A stretch of DNA of 64,000 nt from contig JAHEWK010000012.1 in the NCBI GenBank assembly GCA_020740775.1, positions 1,984,001-2,048,000 on the forward strand, written 5' to 3'. Source of the stretch: Ilyonectria destructans. Lineage: Eukaryota; Ascomycota; Sordariomycetes; Hypocreales; Nectriaceae. A program made the position numbers and the translations under genes. The notes beneath the pieces were generated by a model. That model was not told the DNA's origin. It did not search any database and saw nothing but the letters and a program-made list of their open reading frames with translations. Below are positions 1 to 12,004 of this stretch, in pieces (position 1 is the stretch's first letter; every line of letters begins with the position of its first letter).

Positions 1-1071
1 TATTCAACTATATCCAGTTTATAATATCAGAAAGAGACTGTTTAGTATAAAATCTCTTTAAGATTGGTATACTATAAAGCTCTATAAGCCTTATAGTACT
101 TTATAACATACTAGCTATTTATTAGAAGAGCTTTAATATAGAGTACCAACTAGAATTAAAGCTGGATAAGTACTCTTATAGAAAAGGTAATAGCAGCTCT
201 TATAACTGGCAATATATATATATATACTTTAAGGCAGCTATAGTAAAAGCCTATAGCTTTACAGAGCTATACTTTCTATATAATAAGTAGATCTATTATA
301 CTGAGGCCTAGAATGCCTATTATTAACACTATTTAGATTATCTGAATAGCCTTTCAGTTTAGTATAATTCTCTTACTTATAGCAGTATTCTTATTAGAGC
401 TAGCTACTGCCTATTCTGCCTTAAGAACAGAAAGTTACCAGCCTCAGTATAAATATATTAGTTTAAGATATAGTAGATATAGCTTAACTATATCCAAATC
501 TATATCAGAATACTAAAAAGTGGGGATATACCTATATACTGCCTAATTCTATATCCTACCTACTCTAGAGTATTTAAATTAGTCTAGAAACTGCAATTTT
601 ATCTTTAAGATACTTTTAATATTAAGTAGAATAGAAATTCTATAAAGATTAAGCAGCTAAAATATAAAAGTAATAATATTCTGCCTCTAAAAAGAAAGAG
701 ATACTAATTATACCGAGATAATCTTAAAGAAAATAATCTAATAGTTTTTATAAATACTTAATATATATTTACTAATATTACTATAGATAGTTTAAAAAAA
801 GAGAAGTAGCTACCTTAGATATCCCCAGATCTTTCTTAGAGTTCTACTTCTTTCTAGAGCTTATATACTATAGCTGTTAATAATAAAGTACTGGCTGGTT
901 ATAATACTCCTCTATTATCTATTGCGCCTAAGGAAGTAATTAACCCAGCAATATTTAGATTGGAATTACAGCCAGATAATAAGCCTATAGCCTCTATAGC
1001 TACTAAATCTCTATTAGAAGTAATATAGGTTATTTTAAATAAGGCTTAATATAGATTACCCTCTTAAAACT
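1..1071 (+). pseudogene. RIP-decayed zinc-finger-like/chromodomain gene, part 1 (split by Ty3 insertion)
   Basis: No intact frame remains, but reading through TAA/TAG stops on the plus strand gives a protein-like stretch. A Cys-rich piece at about 400-430 (motif CLFCL, followed by a LPAS-type segment) and a second Cys near 515-540 suggest a C2H2-like zinc finger. The same sequence context continues beyond the retrotransposon at 9456, where a chromodomain is readable, and a truncated relative lies at about 14190-14870. The left edge is outside the window. The stops sit where Gln or Trp codons are likely (CAA, CAG, TGG changed to TAA or TAG). I infer a multi-copy fungal gene or element-borne ORF. 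The family name is uncertain and the zinc-finger reading is weaker than the chromodomain reading. Confidence 0.45.
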
Positions 1072-1076
1072 AGTAT

Positions 1077-1471
1077 TATAACAGTTGGGTCTAACCTAGG
1101 GGTCTAGAGTAGGTCCAAGGTATAGTGTTTATAATTAAGTGAATTAGAATGTTATAGTAAGCAATATAGATTACAATCTAATAATAGTAGAATAATAGAT
1201 TTAATATAACTAAGTATATTAATAGCTAGTAAGGCTATCTCTATAAAAGTGCTAAATAAATATATCTATATACTAGATATATTATATAGTCTCAGTAGTA
1301 CCTTTATAGGGCTTATTAATAAGACTGTTAGTCTTATTAATAAGAGTTACAAATAGAGTACTGATACTAGTCTATTATATATAGGTCTTTAGGCTAATAG
1401 AGAGGGTAAAAAGTAGATACTATTATAGTTCTGCTGGTTATAACTGCTTAGTCTTAACCTAAGCTGTAATA
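1077..1471 (-). repeat. LTR (3' LTR of the minus-strand Ty3 element)
   Basis: This is one of two 395-bp copies. It ends in GCTGTAATA next to the internal polypurine tract and begins right after the AGTAT duplication. Differences from the partner at 9056 are C/T and G/A transitions. Confidence 0.93.
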
Positions 1472-1476
1472 TAATA

Positions 1477-1486
1477 TCTCCCCTCT
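1477..1486 (-). promoter_or_regulatory. Polypurine tract (plus-strand DNA primer site of the Ty3 element)
   Basis: The plus strand reads TCTCCCCTCT, so the coding strand of the element reads AGAGGGGAGA just before its 3' LTR. This is the expected place and composition for a polypurine tract and supports the minus orientation. Confidence 0.75.
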
Positions 1487-1795
1487 AATAGTCTTATCCT
1501 TAAGATCTATATATAAAACTGTAGCCCCTAAGGATATTAGTTTATCTGTAACCTTATTTCTTATTCCTCTTAAAATACTAATATAATATCTAGCTATATT
1601 TCTAAAAAACTATTTATTAAGAAGAAGAATTCTACTGAATTTTATTACGCCTAAATTCTACTTATTGAAGAATTTAGTTATAATAGTATACCTTATTTAT
1701 TCTGCTTATTAAAGGAATTTCGGTATTATATTGTAATAATATTAAACTGCTACTTAAAGTATATCTATTAAGGTTGAGTGTATAATATATTAAGA

Positions 1796-2290
1796 ATTTC
1801 TATAGTGGTTAGTAGGTATTAGGTATTATATATCCTTCTATATCTTTAGGCTGATAGTTAGGTAGTAAATCGAATTATTACAGAGAAGTATTATATTAAG
1901 TATAAGAAGAAGGCTATTAAGAAGGCCCTTTTAAAGTCTTGTGAAGTATTTGAGATTATATAGAAGGAGATTACAGATAGTTTAAATTGGTTAGCTTAAC
2001 TGTAGAGGTAATATAACTAAGTAATCTCTTATAGTAAGGAGTTAGTCTGTTATAGTACTTACTCTTTAGATAAGTTAGATACAGTAGAGTGTGCAGATTT
2101 AGAAGCTGTAATTAATATACAGTCTTTAGTTTATTCTAACCTTATTAACTAAAGCTCTTTTAATTTTAGCGATCTTTTTTTGCCTGCTTTTAGTATTATT
2201 AATAGAAGTCCTTTAGAAGGTATTATATATAGATAAGATTTTTAGCTGGTTTCTATTAGTTATTACTCTTTAGGTAGTTTTTCCACTTAA
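1796..2290 (+). pseudogene. Antisense reading frame inside the first Ty3 element
   Basis: On the strand opposite to pol, between the polypurine tract and integrase, one frame (codon starts at 1796, 1799 and so on) reads as protein through a handful of TAG/TAA codons that would be Gln. It ends in a double TAA at 2288-2293. The conceptual product is hydrophilic: a Lys-rich start (KKKAIKKALL at about 1909), then a helix-prone segment with SLNWLA, then an acidic DKLDTVECADLEAV stretch at about 2069. One part runs more than 45 codons without a stop, unusual for sequence this AT-rich. I do not recognise the domain. It resembles helical tails seen in fungal transposon proteins, which is only a memory-based impression. 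A chance frame cannot be excluded. Confidence 0.42.
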
Positions 2291-3194
2291 TAAGATACTC
2301 TATTTAGTTATTAATCTGTTATTATTTAAGAATCTTCTTAACTTTATATTCTTTTAGTCCTTTAACCTCTATTTTATATTTATTGCTAAACTTAGCTATA
2401 ATATTACTTTCTGTACTCTTAAGGAGTAAGATATAGAAGATAGGGTAAAGTCTGACTTTTAGTGATAAGTCTAAATAATAGTTGTTTTCTGAGATTTTTT
2501 TAAGAATTTTATAGAGACTAATATATTTATAGTTCAGTTTTTTATTTTATTATTTTATTTTAATGTTTTTTATAGTAAGGAGGACTATATCTTCCTTCTG
2601 GAAGAATAGTCCCTTTATCTGTTTTTTGTTGTAATGTTTTTTTATCTGGTTTCTAATAAATTTAAGTTCGGTTTTTATTTCTTTATATAGATTTTTTAAT
2701 TTTTCTATTATAAGGATAGCCTTAGGGATAATTAATCTATCTCAGCTTATTCTGTAAGTATTAGGGGTGAATCTAAAGTTAGTATATACTGAGGTAAGCT
2801 TTATACTTTTATATATTGATATATTATAGCTTAGCTGTACAGTTAGAAGCTTTTCAACTTAGTTATTCTATTTGTAGTTAATATAGTATTAAAGGTACTA
2901 TTTTAATATTTAGTTTATTTATTCTATCTGACTGTCAGTCTGTAGTTAGAAAGCTATTAAGAGTTAGTAGTTTAATCCTATATAGTCTATTAAGCTTTAC
3001 TAAAACTTAAAAGTAAATAGTAATCCTCTATTAGAGAGAATCTCTATTAGAAGCCTATAAATACTGATAATGTTTTATAGGAAGATATAAGCAAACTGCT
3101 CTATATCTATTAATTTCTAGTAGGATATAAAATAGGAAAATTTTATAAGTCTATTTATAATAATAAGAATACTATTATATATAACTCCAGTTAT

Positions 3195-3570
3195 AGAGTC
3201 TTCTAATAGAAGTAATTTAGTAATAAAATCTATAGTAATTAAATCCTATAGTTACTTAGCAATTAGTAGGAGTTGCAGTTTTCCATATAGTTTATGGTAT
3301 TAAGTTTTAGTTTTATTGTAAAGTAGGTACTATTTGGTAATAGCTTATATTACTGCCTTTATCCTAGGAAATTAGTATATTATTCTAACTTATTTAAGAG
3401 TTTTATTAACTTCTTAATATCTATATAGTGGAAGTTTGTGTACTTTCTGTATAAGTTAGTGCTGTAATTCTCTAGGAACTTATAGCTTATCTGTTTTTTC
3501 ATCTGGGGGTAGCTTATTATTATATTATTAGATCCGGGCGTAGAGTTCGTTATTATTTATAACGATATAG
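3195..3570 (-). pseudogene. Ty3 integrase remnant (zinc-binding end and start of catalytic core)
   Basis: Read on the minus strand, a frame with several stops shows the usual order of a Ty3 integrase. First comes a VPREL-type stretch, then a His-rich HHCC region ending in a KT-YHKLYG motif that resembles the classical KTxRHKPYGLL. It is followed by LITIDFITKLL at about 3205-3240, which carries the first catalytic Asp of the DDE core. Frame and motif order support a chromovirus-like Ty3 element. Stops at TAA/TAG and lost Cys/Trp codons show that it cannot be active. Confidence 0.85.
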
Positions 3571-4599
3571 GTATTTCCCAGTGTTTTCTTATTTTTATTT
3601 ATATATTCTGGGCATTCTTTAATTGCATACTGAAGTATATTCTGTAGACTGTATATATTATAGGTTTCAGCAACTAATTATTATAGTGTGTCTATACTTC
3701 TATTATAGGGTCTATCTTTATACAGTTCTTATACTATCTGGTACTGGTAATAGTAGGGGATAATAATATATCTATTCTGATATCTGATTTTGCCAGTATA
3801 TCTACAAGCTTAATTTATAAAATCCTATATAGGTCTATTCCTACAGATCAGGTTTAGGTATTTGGGTTAAGGTTATATTCTTTATATACTTATAATATAC
3901 TTCTACTTAAGGTATTCTTTAATATTAAAGTTAAGGATCTATTTATTTATCTTGAGTTTATTGGTGTTAAAGTTATATTATTAACTAATAGTATTAGCTT
4001 ATCTATTTTCTAATCCTTTTCTATAGATAATTATATAGTTAAATTCTAATAGATCTTTAGTATATTATAGTTATTATCTGCTGAGTTCTTATATAGTTGT
4101 AAAGTATAAGATATTCTTATAGTCTATATAGACCTTAATCTTATATTTACTTTCTAGAAGGTAGTATTAAAATTCCTTAAATAAGTTAATAATTATAAGG
4201 AATTCTTTATTATAGATAGAGTAGTTAAGCTTTATACTGTATATTTTATAAGAGAAGAAAGCAATAGGGTATAACTATCTATTATTATCCCTTTAATTAA
4301 TCTAAATACCTTATATAAAGTCCAATAAGTCTATCTTAAGTTCGATTTCTTATTTAGGGTTAAAGGTAGTTAGTATAGATTCACTTAAGATAAGGTTTTT
4401 AATAGTATTAAATACTTTCTCTACAGTAGTATTCTATCTAAAGTCTACTTTTTTTCTAGTAAGTTCAATAAGTAGTATAATATAGCTACTGAAGTCTTTA
4501 AGGAACCTTCAGTAGTAGTTAGTAAATCTAAGGAATAATTACACTTTCTTAATATTTATTAGTCTTAGCTATTTACTGACTGCAGCAATTTTCTTTAGA

Positions 4600-4900
4600 T
4601 CTATTCTAATCTTATTATATAAGATAATATATCTAAGAAACTCTACTTTTAAGGTATAGAAGTTACTCTTCTTTAGTTTAACTAGTAGGTTTATATCTTA
4701 AAGTGCTTATAGTATCTTATAGATATATTCTATATATTCCTCTTCTATATTAAAGAAGATTAGGATATCATCCAGGTAGTATATAATAAATATATCTAGA
4801 TACTTATATAGTATATTATTAATTATTTGTTAAAATATAGCTAGTATATTTATAAGTCTAAAGGGTATAATAAGATATTTATAAAGTTTAAACTTAATTT
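4600..4900 (-). pseudogene. Ty3 reverse transcriptase remnant
   Basis: The catalytic box of reverse transcriptase is still readable on the minus strand: Y-L-D-D-I-L-I-F at 4755-4781, with flanking residues IIY before and NIEEE after. This matches the YxDDIL signature of Ty3/gypsy elements and fixes the orientation. Surrounding sequence is heavily mutated with many stop codons, so only the palm core is recognisable. Confidence 0.9.
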
Positions 4901-5879
4901 AGAAGGCAGTTTTCTATTTATATTCTTTCTTAATATAAATAAGATTATATACTCTCTTTAGGTTTAATACTGTAAATACCTTCTTACTATAGAGTCAGTC
5001 CTTAAGTTCTATAATAAAAGGTAATAGGGTTTAATCTTTAAGTGTGATATTATTTAATTATTAGTAGTCTATAATAAGTTGGAGTTTGCTATTCTTTTTA
5101 GGAATAAATATAACTGGATATCCAGCTAATAACTTAGAGATCCTAATATATTCTTTCTGTAGTATATCTTTAATATATTCTTTAAGTATATTAAATTATA
5201 TTTTATTAAGGTTGAAGATTTTATAAAATATAGGTATTATTCTATCTTTCAGTATAATTTTATAGTTCTATTAACTGAATTTAGGTAGTTCTATTTTAAG
5301 TTCTTCTATAAAGAGTTTTTTATAGATATAGTATTATATTAGTATATTCTTAAGTTATTCTTCTTTAGGTATTTTTATATAATTCTTAAGGTTTTTATTT
5401 ATCTATATAAACTGTTATTAAAGGTATCTAATTATTCTTTAGAGTTATATTTTCTTATCTTTCTAGTGTTTATATTATATTCCTTTTAGTGGCACTAAGG
5501 TATTTATTATATCCTTATATAAATCCTTACTCTTACTGTCTTTAGGAGTTAGAATTAGAGATTTCTTATCTTCTGAGTTATTATTATCTTTACTAGAGAG
5601 TATATTATTATAATTAATATATATCTAGCTAGTTCTCCAGTTAAATTATAGGTTGTATTTTATTAGCTATAGGTATCTAAGAATAATATTATAATACTTT
5701 ATTAGTATAATATTAAGGGTAACTTCTTAATTTTATCTATTAATAAATATCTTTAGGTAATTAACCTATTAAGTTATCTATCTATTATTATATTTAAAGT
5801 TATTACCTTTAAGGTTATATACTATATAAGGGTTCTTTTTATCTTTCTATAGTAGCTTCAGCTTATTAACTACTAATAG

Positions 5880-8800
5880 GTTGATATATATAGCTTCAGC
5901 TCTACTATCTACTAATATAGTAAGCTATACTCCCTTAACTTATACTTATAACTTAAGTATCTTTCTTTTCTTTATTAATTCTATTATATATAGAGCTTTT
6001 ATTAGAGGTGGTTCTTCCTTATATATATTGTCTGTCTATTGCTCCTCTACAGGTGGTATATATCGTTTTTTATATAGTAACTATCTTAGGAGTATTCTAT
6101 CTCGGAGTATTCTCTATATCTATTTCTAACTTATTAATACCAGACTTAGTCTGCTTAATTTATTCCGGTTTAAGTTGGAAAGTTAAATTCTTTATTATAT
6201 ATTTATCTGATATATATATTGATTTCTTATGCCTCTATATTATACTTGGGGCATCTGGGCTTATTGCAGGTTATTACGTTTTATATTGAGTAAGGCTGGG
6301 TGTTCTAGATAGGTTCTTTATTGCTATATTTAGGGGTTATCCCTCTATATTCCCAATCTTCTATTTTACTCTTCTAGGCTTAATTAAGACTGCTTATTCC
6401 TCAGTGATTTAAGAAGTTATAATTCCAGTAAATTAGGAACTTAATATATTGGAATTCATCTTAATTTTCCCAGCTATATTCCGTACAGTCTGGTTTATTA
6501 TATTATAATACTCTTATAGTAATATATTTAAGGAGGTCTTCTTCTTTATATTTATACTATTCTCTTATCTTCTGTTATTTATATATACAGTATTCTTCAG
6601 TTTTATAATCTTTAATAGTGCTATTTAAGTTTATATATTCTAATAGGAAGAGGTCTCCCTTATCCTCCAGTTATATAATGCCTATTCCTGTATACTATTT
6701 AGTAACTTAAAAATACTTAAGCTTACTCTATAAGTATAGATTCTAAATAGGTATATTATTTATTTATATAGGAAAATAGTTATAATAGATTTTTTCTTCT
6801 TTATATATTGGGCACTTATAAATAATATATAAAGCCCATAAGATTTCCTTGTAGTTAGAGTGAGTTACTGCTATCCTTAGGTTATTATCTTCTTATTCCT
6901 TTAGGGTTATATAGTATGGGTTGCAGCCTAGCTGTATATTATAGGCGTAGATATAGATGGGTTTAGTTGCAGTGGGTATTTATTATTTATTTGTGAGCTC
7001 GTTATATATCTCTATGGGGTTTTTCTACATTCAGTTCCCGAGGTTATTATACCTCCAGTATTCTTTATAGCTAGATCTAGAGTCTTATTTATCCTCTATT
7101 TCTGAGTACTTATTAGCGGGGGCGATAATATTCTGGTCGGCTATTATAAGTTCTAGCTTTCTTATTAATCTTATTTCTCATTCTGTATGTATCCAGAAGG
7201 TGCCTTCTTCCCTGGTGTAGAAGCATCGGCAGAGCTTATCTCTTTCTTCTTATTTCTTAGATGTCTTTACTTCTTATTCCTTATTAGTTGGGGGTAGTAT
7301 AATAGGTCTGGGTTGTCTGTCTGGGATTATATCTCCCCTTCGTACTATAGCTATAGTATGGGATATTTTATTAAGGGTATTTAGGGTAGTATTATAACCT
7401 TCTGGGATTGGTTTCCAGATGGGCTTATTCCTCTAGTGGCTTTATTTTTTCTTTTTCAGTCTGATATTTTATTTATCGTTTGTCTTGGTGTCTATTTTTC
7501 TATGCTATATGGCTTATTTTTATGCTTTTTCTGCTGTATTATCTTTAATTATTTTAGTGGTTCTTTAGATATATAGTTTAAGGATAAGTGCGCTATTAAG
7601 GTATTTCTCTTCCCAGTTTATATTATTCTTATAGGCTCTATTAAACCCTCTATTATAGCTACTTTAAATTATAGTAATAGTTTTAAACTGAATAGCAGTT
7701 TGAGGTTTATTATTATTATTAGAGTGCTAGTAATTAGTAAATTATATATACTTACCTTCTGGTATAGGCTTATACTTCTAGTTGGATTTTAAAGTGTAAT
7801 ACTTACTCTTAAAATAGTCTATCTTTCTGCAGTTCTAGTATTTAACCTTTAAATAGTCTTTCTAGGCAGCTTCTATTTCTATAGGTTCTAATGCTATTTT
7901 ATAGAAGGTATTATTTTAGTATTTCTTACTGTAGTTAGAGTGGTTTTTCTTACTCTTCTAACTCTTTAGATTTCCTTTTTACTTCTTAATATATTATTTA
8001 AATAGTTAATTATTAATAGTAATATAGAGGTATATATAGGTATTAAATTCAGTTAGTAGGTTAAAGATCTTATAGATTTTATTCTTAACTTTATTCTTTA
8101 ATTCTTAGTAGAATCTATCTACTATATTCTTATTATTCCAGTTAAGCTTTATAGATAGATATTGGTATTCTATAAGGTACTTTAATACTGCCTTTATCTA
8201 TTTTAACTTCTGGATTTATATAAGTACTTTATATTTCTTATTCTATTCTCTATATATATTTATAAGCAGTTATTTATATATATTAAAGCTATTAAATAAT
8301 ATAGTAGTTTCTAGTTTATATTAGTTGGATGAATTCTCTATAAAGTCTCTTAGAGTTAGGCCTATTCCTTATTAGGCCTTATCTTCCAGTAGTTCTATAG
8401 TATATTAAACCTTTAGTAATTTATTGCTAAATACAGTTAGATAGTATATATAGTAGGATTTAAGCTTAATAAGATAATCCCTTAGCTTTTTAGGTATACT
8501 ATTAAACTTCTTTAGCTGGGGTGGTTTAATAGTTTTACTAATATTATAAGGTCTTAGGACGCTTAGAGCAACAGTAAAACTATTAAACTGTTCTATATAT
8601 CGAGCTTATTCAGTATAAGTGTAGAGTTACTTATTAATAAGGTTGACAATATATCCTTTTAGTGCTGTAATAGTTGCCAGCAGTATTGAGTCTGGAGTAG
8701 ATATTCAGGCTGTACTGAGATTCTATATCTTATTATATAGGGCTTAGAACTTTTTATTATTTTATACCTTATTGGTTTTAGCTGTATCAGTTAAAGTATC

Positions 8801-9055
8801 TACTCCTTAGTGAAGTTAAAGGTTTTTTTTATATAGCTTTTTAAGTTCTTTACTTATTTCTTCTTTATCTAAGGAGAATTCCTTATTACCTATAGTATTA
8901 TTACTATTATTATCCTTTGGGGTCTTCAGGTATATAATATCTTTTCCCTTAGAGGAAGTAGAAATACTAATTAATAGAGTTACTGGAGCTATAATAACTG
9001 AATTAGGATATTACTTAGGTCGATATAGTAATATACTGAATAAGAGCTATTAATA
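5880..9055 (-). other. Degenerate 5' half of the Ty3 element (protease/gag region)
   Basis: This should hold gag, protease and the primer-binding site, because the 5' LTR is at 9056-9450. Patches at about 6950-7450 keep more G and C than the rest, but I could not identify a CCHC knuckle, a protease DTG motif or a convincing tRNA-complementary primer site. The two overlapping plus-strand open frames at 5881-6289 are composed of Ile, Leu, Tyr and Ser only and are most likely chance products of base composition. Confidence 0.5.
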
Positions 9056-9450
9056 TATAATAGTTAGGTCTAACCTAGAGGTCTAGAGTAGATCTAAGGT
9101 ATAGTATTTATAATTAAGTAGATCAGGATATTATAGTAAGCAATATAGGTTACAGTCTGGTAATAGTAGAATAGTAGATTTAATATAACTAAATATATTA
9201 ATAGCTAGTAAGGCTATCTCTATAAAAGTGCTAAATAAATATATCTATATACTAGATATATTATATAGTCTCAGTAGTGCCTTTATGGGGCTTATTAATA
9301 AGACTGTCAGTCTTATTAATAAGAGTTATAAGTAGAGTACTGATATTAGTCTATTATATATAGGTCTTTAGGCTAATAGGGAGGGTAAAAAGTAGGTACT
9401 ATTATAGTTCTACTGGTTATAACTGCCTGATCTCAACCTGAGCTGTAATA
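9056..9450 (-). repeat. LTR (5' LTR of the minus-strand Ty3 element)
   Basis: Second 395-bp LTR, starting TATAATAG and ending GCTGTAATA, followed directly by the AGTAT target-site duplication at 9451-9455. It keeps more original G and C than its partner (for example GATCTCAACCTGAG near the end), so it is the less mutated copy. Confidence 0.93.
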
Positions 9451-9455
9451 AGTAT

Positions 9456-9960
9456 ACTAGCAGATTTTAACTACTTCTATAGGTATTTCTAATAACTCTA
9501 TAAAGTAAGAGGATAAAATAAAAACTTTATTCTATTTAGATATTAATAAGCAATTTCAGAATATACCAGATAATTTAGTTATTATAGAATTTAAAGCTGA
9601 AGCTAGCCCGGATTATATAGTTACTAATAAAAATCTCATTTATAGAGTCTTATTATAAGATAATTATAAACTATATTATAACAGTCCTCTTATACTAGAC
9701 TAAAAGGACACTAAATTTAAAACTGAGAATCTAATTGCTAAGAAGTATATTAGCAGAAGAGTATAATATAGAGTAAAATAGAAGAGCTACCCAGAAAGTA
9801 ATAATAGTTAGATAAAAAAGAAGGATATAAGTATAGAAGCTATAGCTAACTATAAGGTAAGGCACCCTTAGGGCTAAGGCGAATATATATTTAAGCAGTT
9901 AGTATTAAAGCGGGAGTTAGATAGAATTACAGTATATAAGGCAAAGTAGAAAGAGTAAGT
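9456..9960 (+). pseudogene. Chromodomain gene, part 2 (downstream of the Ty3 insertion)
   Basis: Continuation of the gene interrupted at 1071. In one plus frame, ignoring TAA/TAG, the order is RVLLQDNYK, then TENLIAKKYISRRV, then YRVKxKSYPESNNS and AIANYKVRHP. This is the fold pattern of a chromodomain: a leading V-x-K-I strand, then YxVKWxGY with the Trp codon changed to TAG, then E-x-SW. Chromodomains bind methylated histone tails and occur at the ends of chromovirus integrases and in some fungal repeat genes. The parallel copy at 14190-14870 is less mutated and confirms the reading. A homologous tail continues weakly to about 10080. Confidence 0.7.
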
Positions 9961-11914
9961 ATACTGAAAATATTTAGGTAGGCAAGAGAGATTTTAGTAC
10001 TAAGGTTGTTATAATATTTAAGGCTGAACTCTTAAAATAAATCTAATTCTAGAGTTAGGCCTTATTTTATAGACTTTCTTATTATTTACTGCTATTAGGT
10101 TTTAAACGCAGAGTGAATATCTCTAATATATTAAGAATCTTAAGCTTAACTATAAGGTTATATAACTTAGGCGCCTTATCTTTTTAAATAGCCTTATAAC
10201 AGTTTAAAGAGTCTTAGTATCTAAGCTCAGAAGATACTCTATATCTTTCTTAATAAGATAAAAAAAAACCCAGAATTTCTAGCTGGAGAGCTAAGATTTA
10301 TTCTTTAATATAATAAGTATAGACTCAATTTTAAAAACCACCTAATTAAGAGTGCTATAATATATCTATAAAGTGAAAAGTATAGTTAGATATCGTAAGT
10401 GCCTATAGTAGCTATTAGGCACCTCAATATTAAAATTCTAAGTGTAATATAATTCTGGATAAGAAAAATAACTCTATAATTCTAGATATATATAGAAGCA
10501 GATTTAAGTATCTAGTTGTAAGTATTATAGCTAATAAGCTTAGGAGGAGTTCTATTCTATTTATATATAGTATTTCTATATCTCTACTCTATAAAAGAAG
10601 CTCCAGCCCTAAGCAGTATAAAATAATACTCCAGTCTTTAAATCTGCCAGTATAGATAGTACCTACTCTAACCCTTAATAGCATATTAAAACACTGCTTC
10701 TAAGGTATTCTATATTACCTTTATAATCTTTAACCCAGCCTTAGAGTTATTAGCAGCTCTGCTATAATTACATTACAGCCCATATCGAGACCCAGACCAG
10801 GCCAGGCGGTCGGGGCTGGCAGAATCCCGGTTTAGTTACGTATACCTAGGATGGACCGACAGGACCGACCCTCGGTCCCAACGGTCCTACCCTGGACCGA
10901 TCTGTAAGCAGAACGGTCCACCAATAGACATCTAGTATATAGCCATCTGAGAAGTGCACATCTAGTATGGGCAGCTCCTTAGCTATCAATACAACTTGAT
11001 TACATTGAGTATCCTTTACTCTACCATTATCAGACGTAACTGACTGTTCAAGTTTAACGTGCCTGATTCCCTGTTACATAAACCACCAATTAGGATCAGC
11101 CTACCCTAGACTCACGAGTATAGTGTAGTGTACCGATCGTTACAAATTAATATAGTTCCTTTTCCACTTCTCGTCTATATTCTGATTCTGTATTTACTTT
11201 CTCTCTCTACTTATATAACTCTTAGTAGAATCTTATATTTTCTTAATTAAGCTTAAGTATTCTTAAACTAAAGCTTATTTTAGTAGACTTTATCTAGAAA
11301 GATAATAATCAGTAACTGTTATCTTAGGTCTGAGGCTCTGCTATACCAGTATATATAGATTAGGGGTTAAGTCTGAGGGCGCCTTTAGTATAGCCTTAAA
11401 AGTTACTCTAACTTCTTTATAAAGTAGTTTATAAGTACTAATAGAATAGTTGCTTAACTTTTTGGCAAAAAGAATATATAGAGATTCCTCTTTTTCTAAA
11501 AGGAATTTCCAAATATATAGGTCTATTCCCCGAGAGCTAAGACGGATTTCTAATAGCTTTATACTAATATCTAACTTCTTATCTTAATAAAGTTAGTATA
11601 GCCTTTACCCGAAAACTGGTTACTCTTACAGATATGCTCTGACAGTACCTCTCGATATACTTGCCTAAGCCGCCCACATTCGGCATTACTCTATCTTATT
11701 AGGGCTATTTTACTTAGCTATTTTCCATTTGCATTTAGGCCAGTTAACAGACATTTTACTCTTGTTATAAGGCTCTATTTCTAGAACAGTCCCATAGAGC
11801 CTAAATTTAGGCCGTAATAATAGCCCAGAAAACTAGCAGTTCTCACAGTTCAAATAGTCCTTTTTTTAGGCCCCCTCAGGCATAGAACTTAAAGCTTACC
11901 CCTTTTGTTAGAGG
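9961..11914. other. Gap: AT-rich remnant then mixed-composition spacer
   Basis: 9961-10770 is AT-rich sequence with no readable gene. At about 10780 composition changes abruptly and a short cluster of GGACCGA/CGGTCC words follows (10840-10920), partly inverted, as in an element terminus or a palindromic spacer. I found no coding region, RNA gene or LTR pair here. Confidence 0.4.
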
Positions 11915-12004
11915 GTGGGGCTCTATGCAGCTTACCTCAGCAGCACTCAGGCCATTTCCATAGAGGAGTCTAACCATTTTTGGAAAAGGTCACGTTACTT
12001 AGAC

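Larger units (their letters stand above)
1077..9450 (-). mobile_element. Complete but RIP-inactivated Ty3/gypsy LTR retrotransposon
   Basis: Two 395-bp LTRs (1077-1471 and 9056-9450) bound an 8374-bp element, with the 5-bp duplication AGTAT on both sides (1072-1076 and 9451-9455). The termini read TATAACAG...CTGTAATA, as expected from TGTAACAG...CTGTAACA after RIP. Orientation is minus: reverse transcriptase, integrase and a polypurine tract beside the left LTR all read that way. By eye the LTRs differ at about 30 positions, all transitions with no length change, so most divergence is RIP and not age. The element interrupts the chromodomain gene and is therefore younger than it. Gag should lie at about 7.4-9.0 kb, but I could not find a zinc knuckle. 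No coding frame survives. Confidence 0.93.

Noticed and set aside
5881..6289. Two overlapping plus-strand open frames rich in Ile, Leu, Tyr and Ser
   Set aside because: They lie inside the RIP-degraded Ty3 element, opposite to pol, lack any motif and are explained by base composition.
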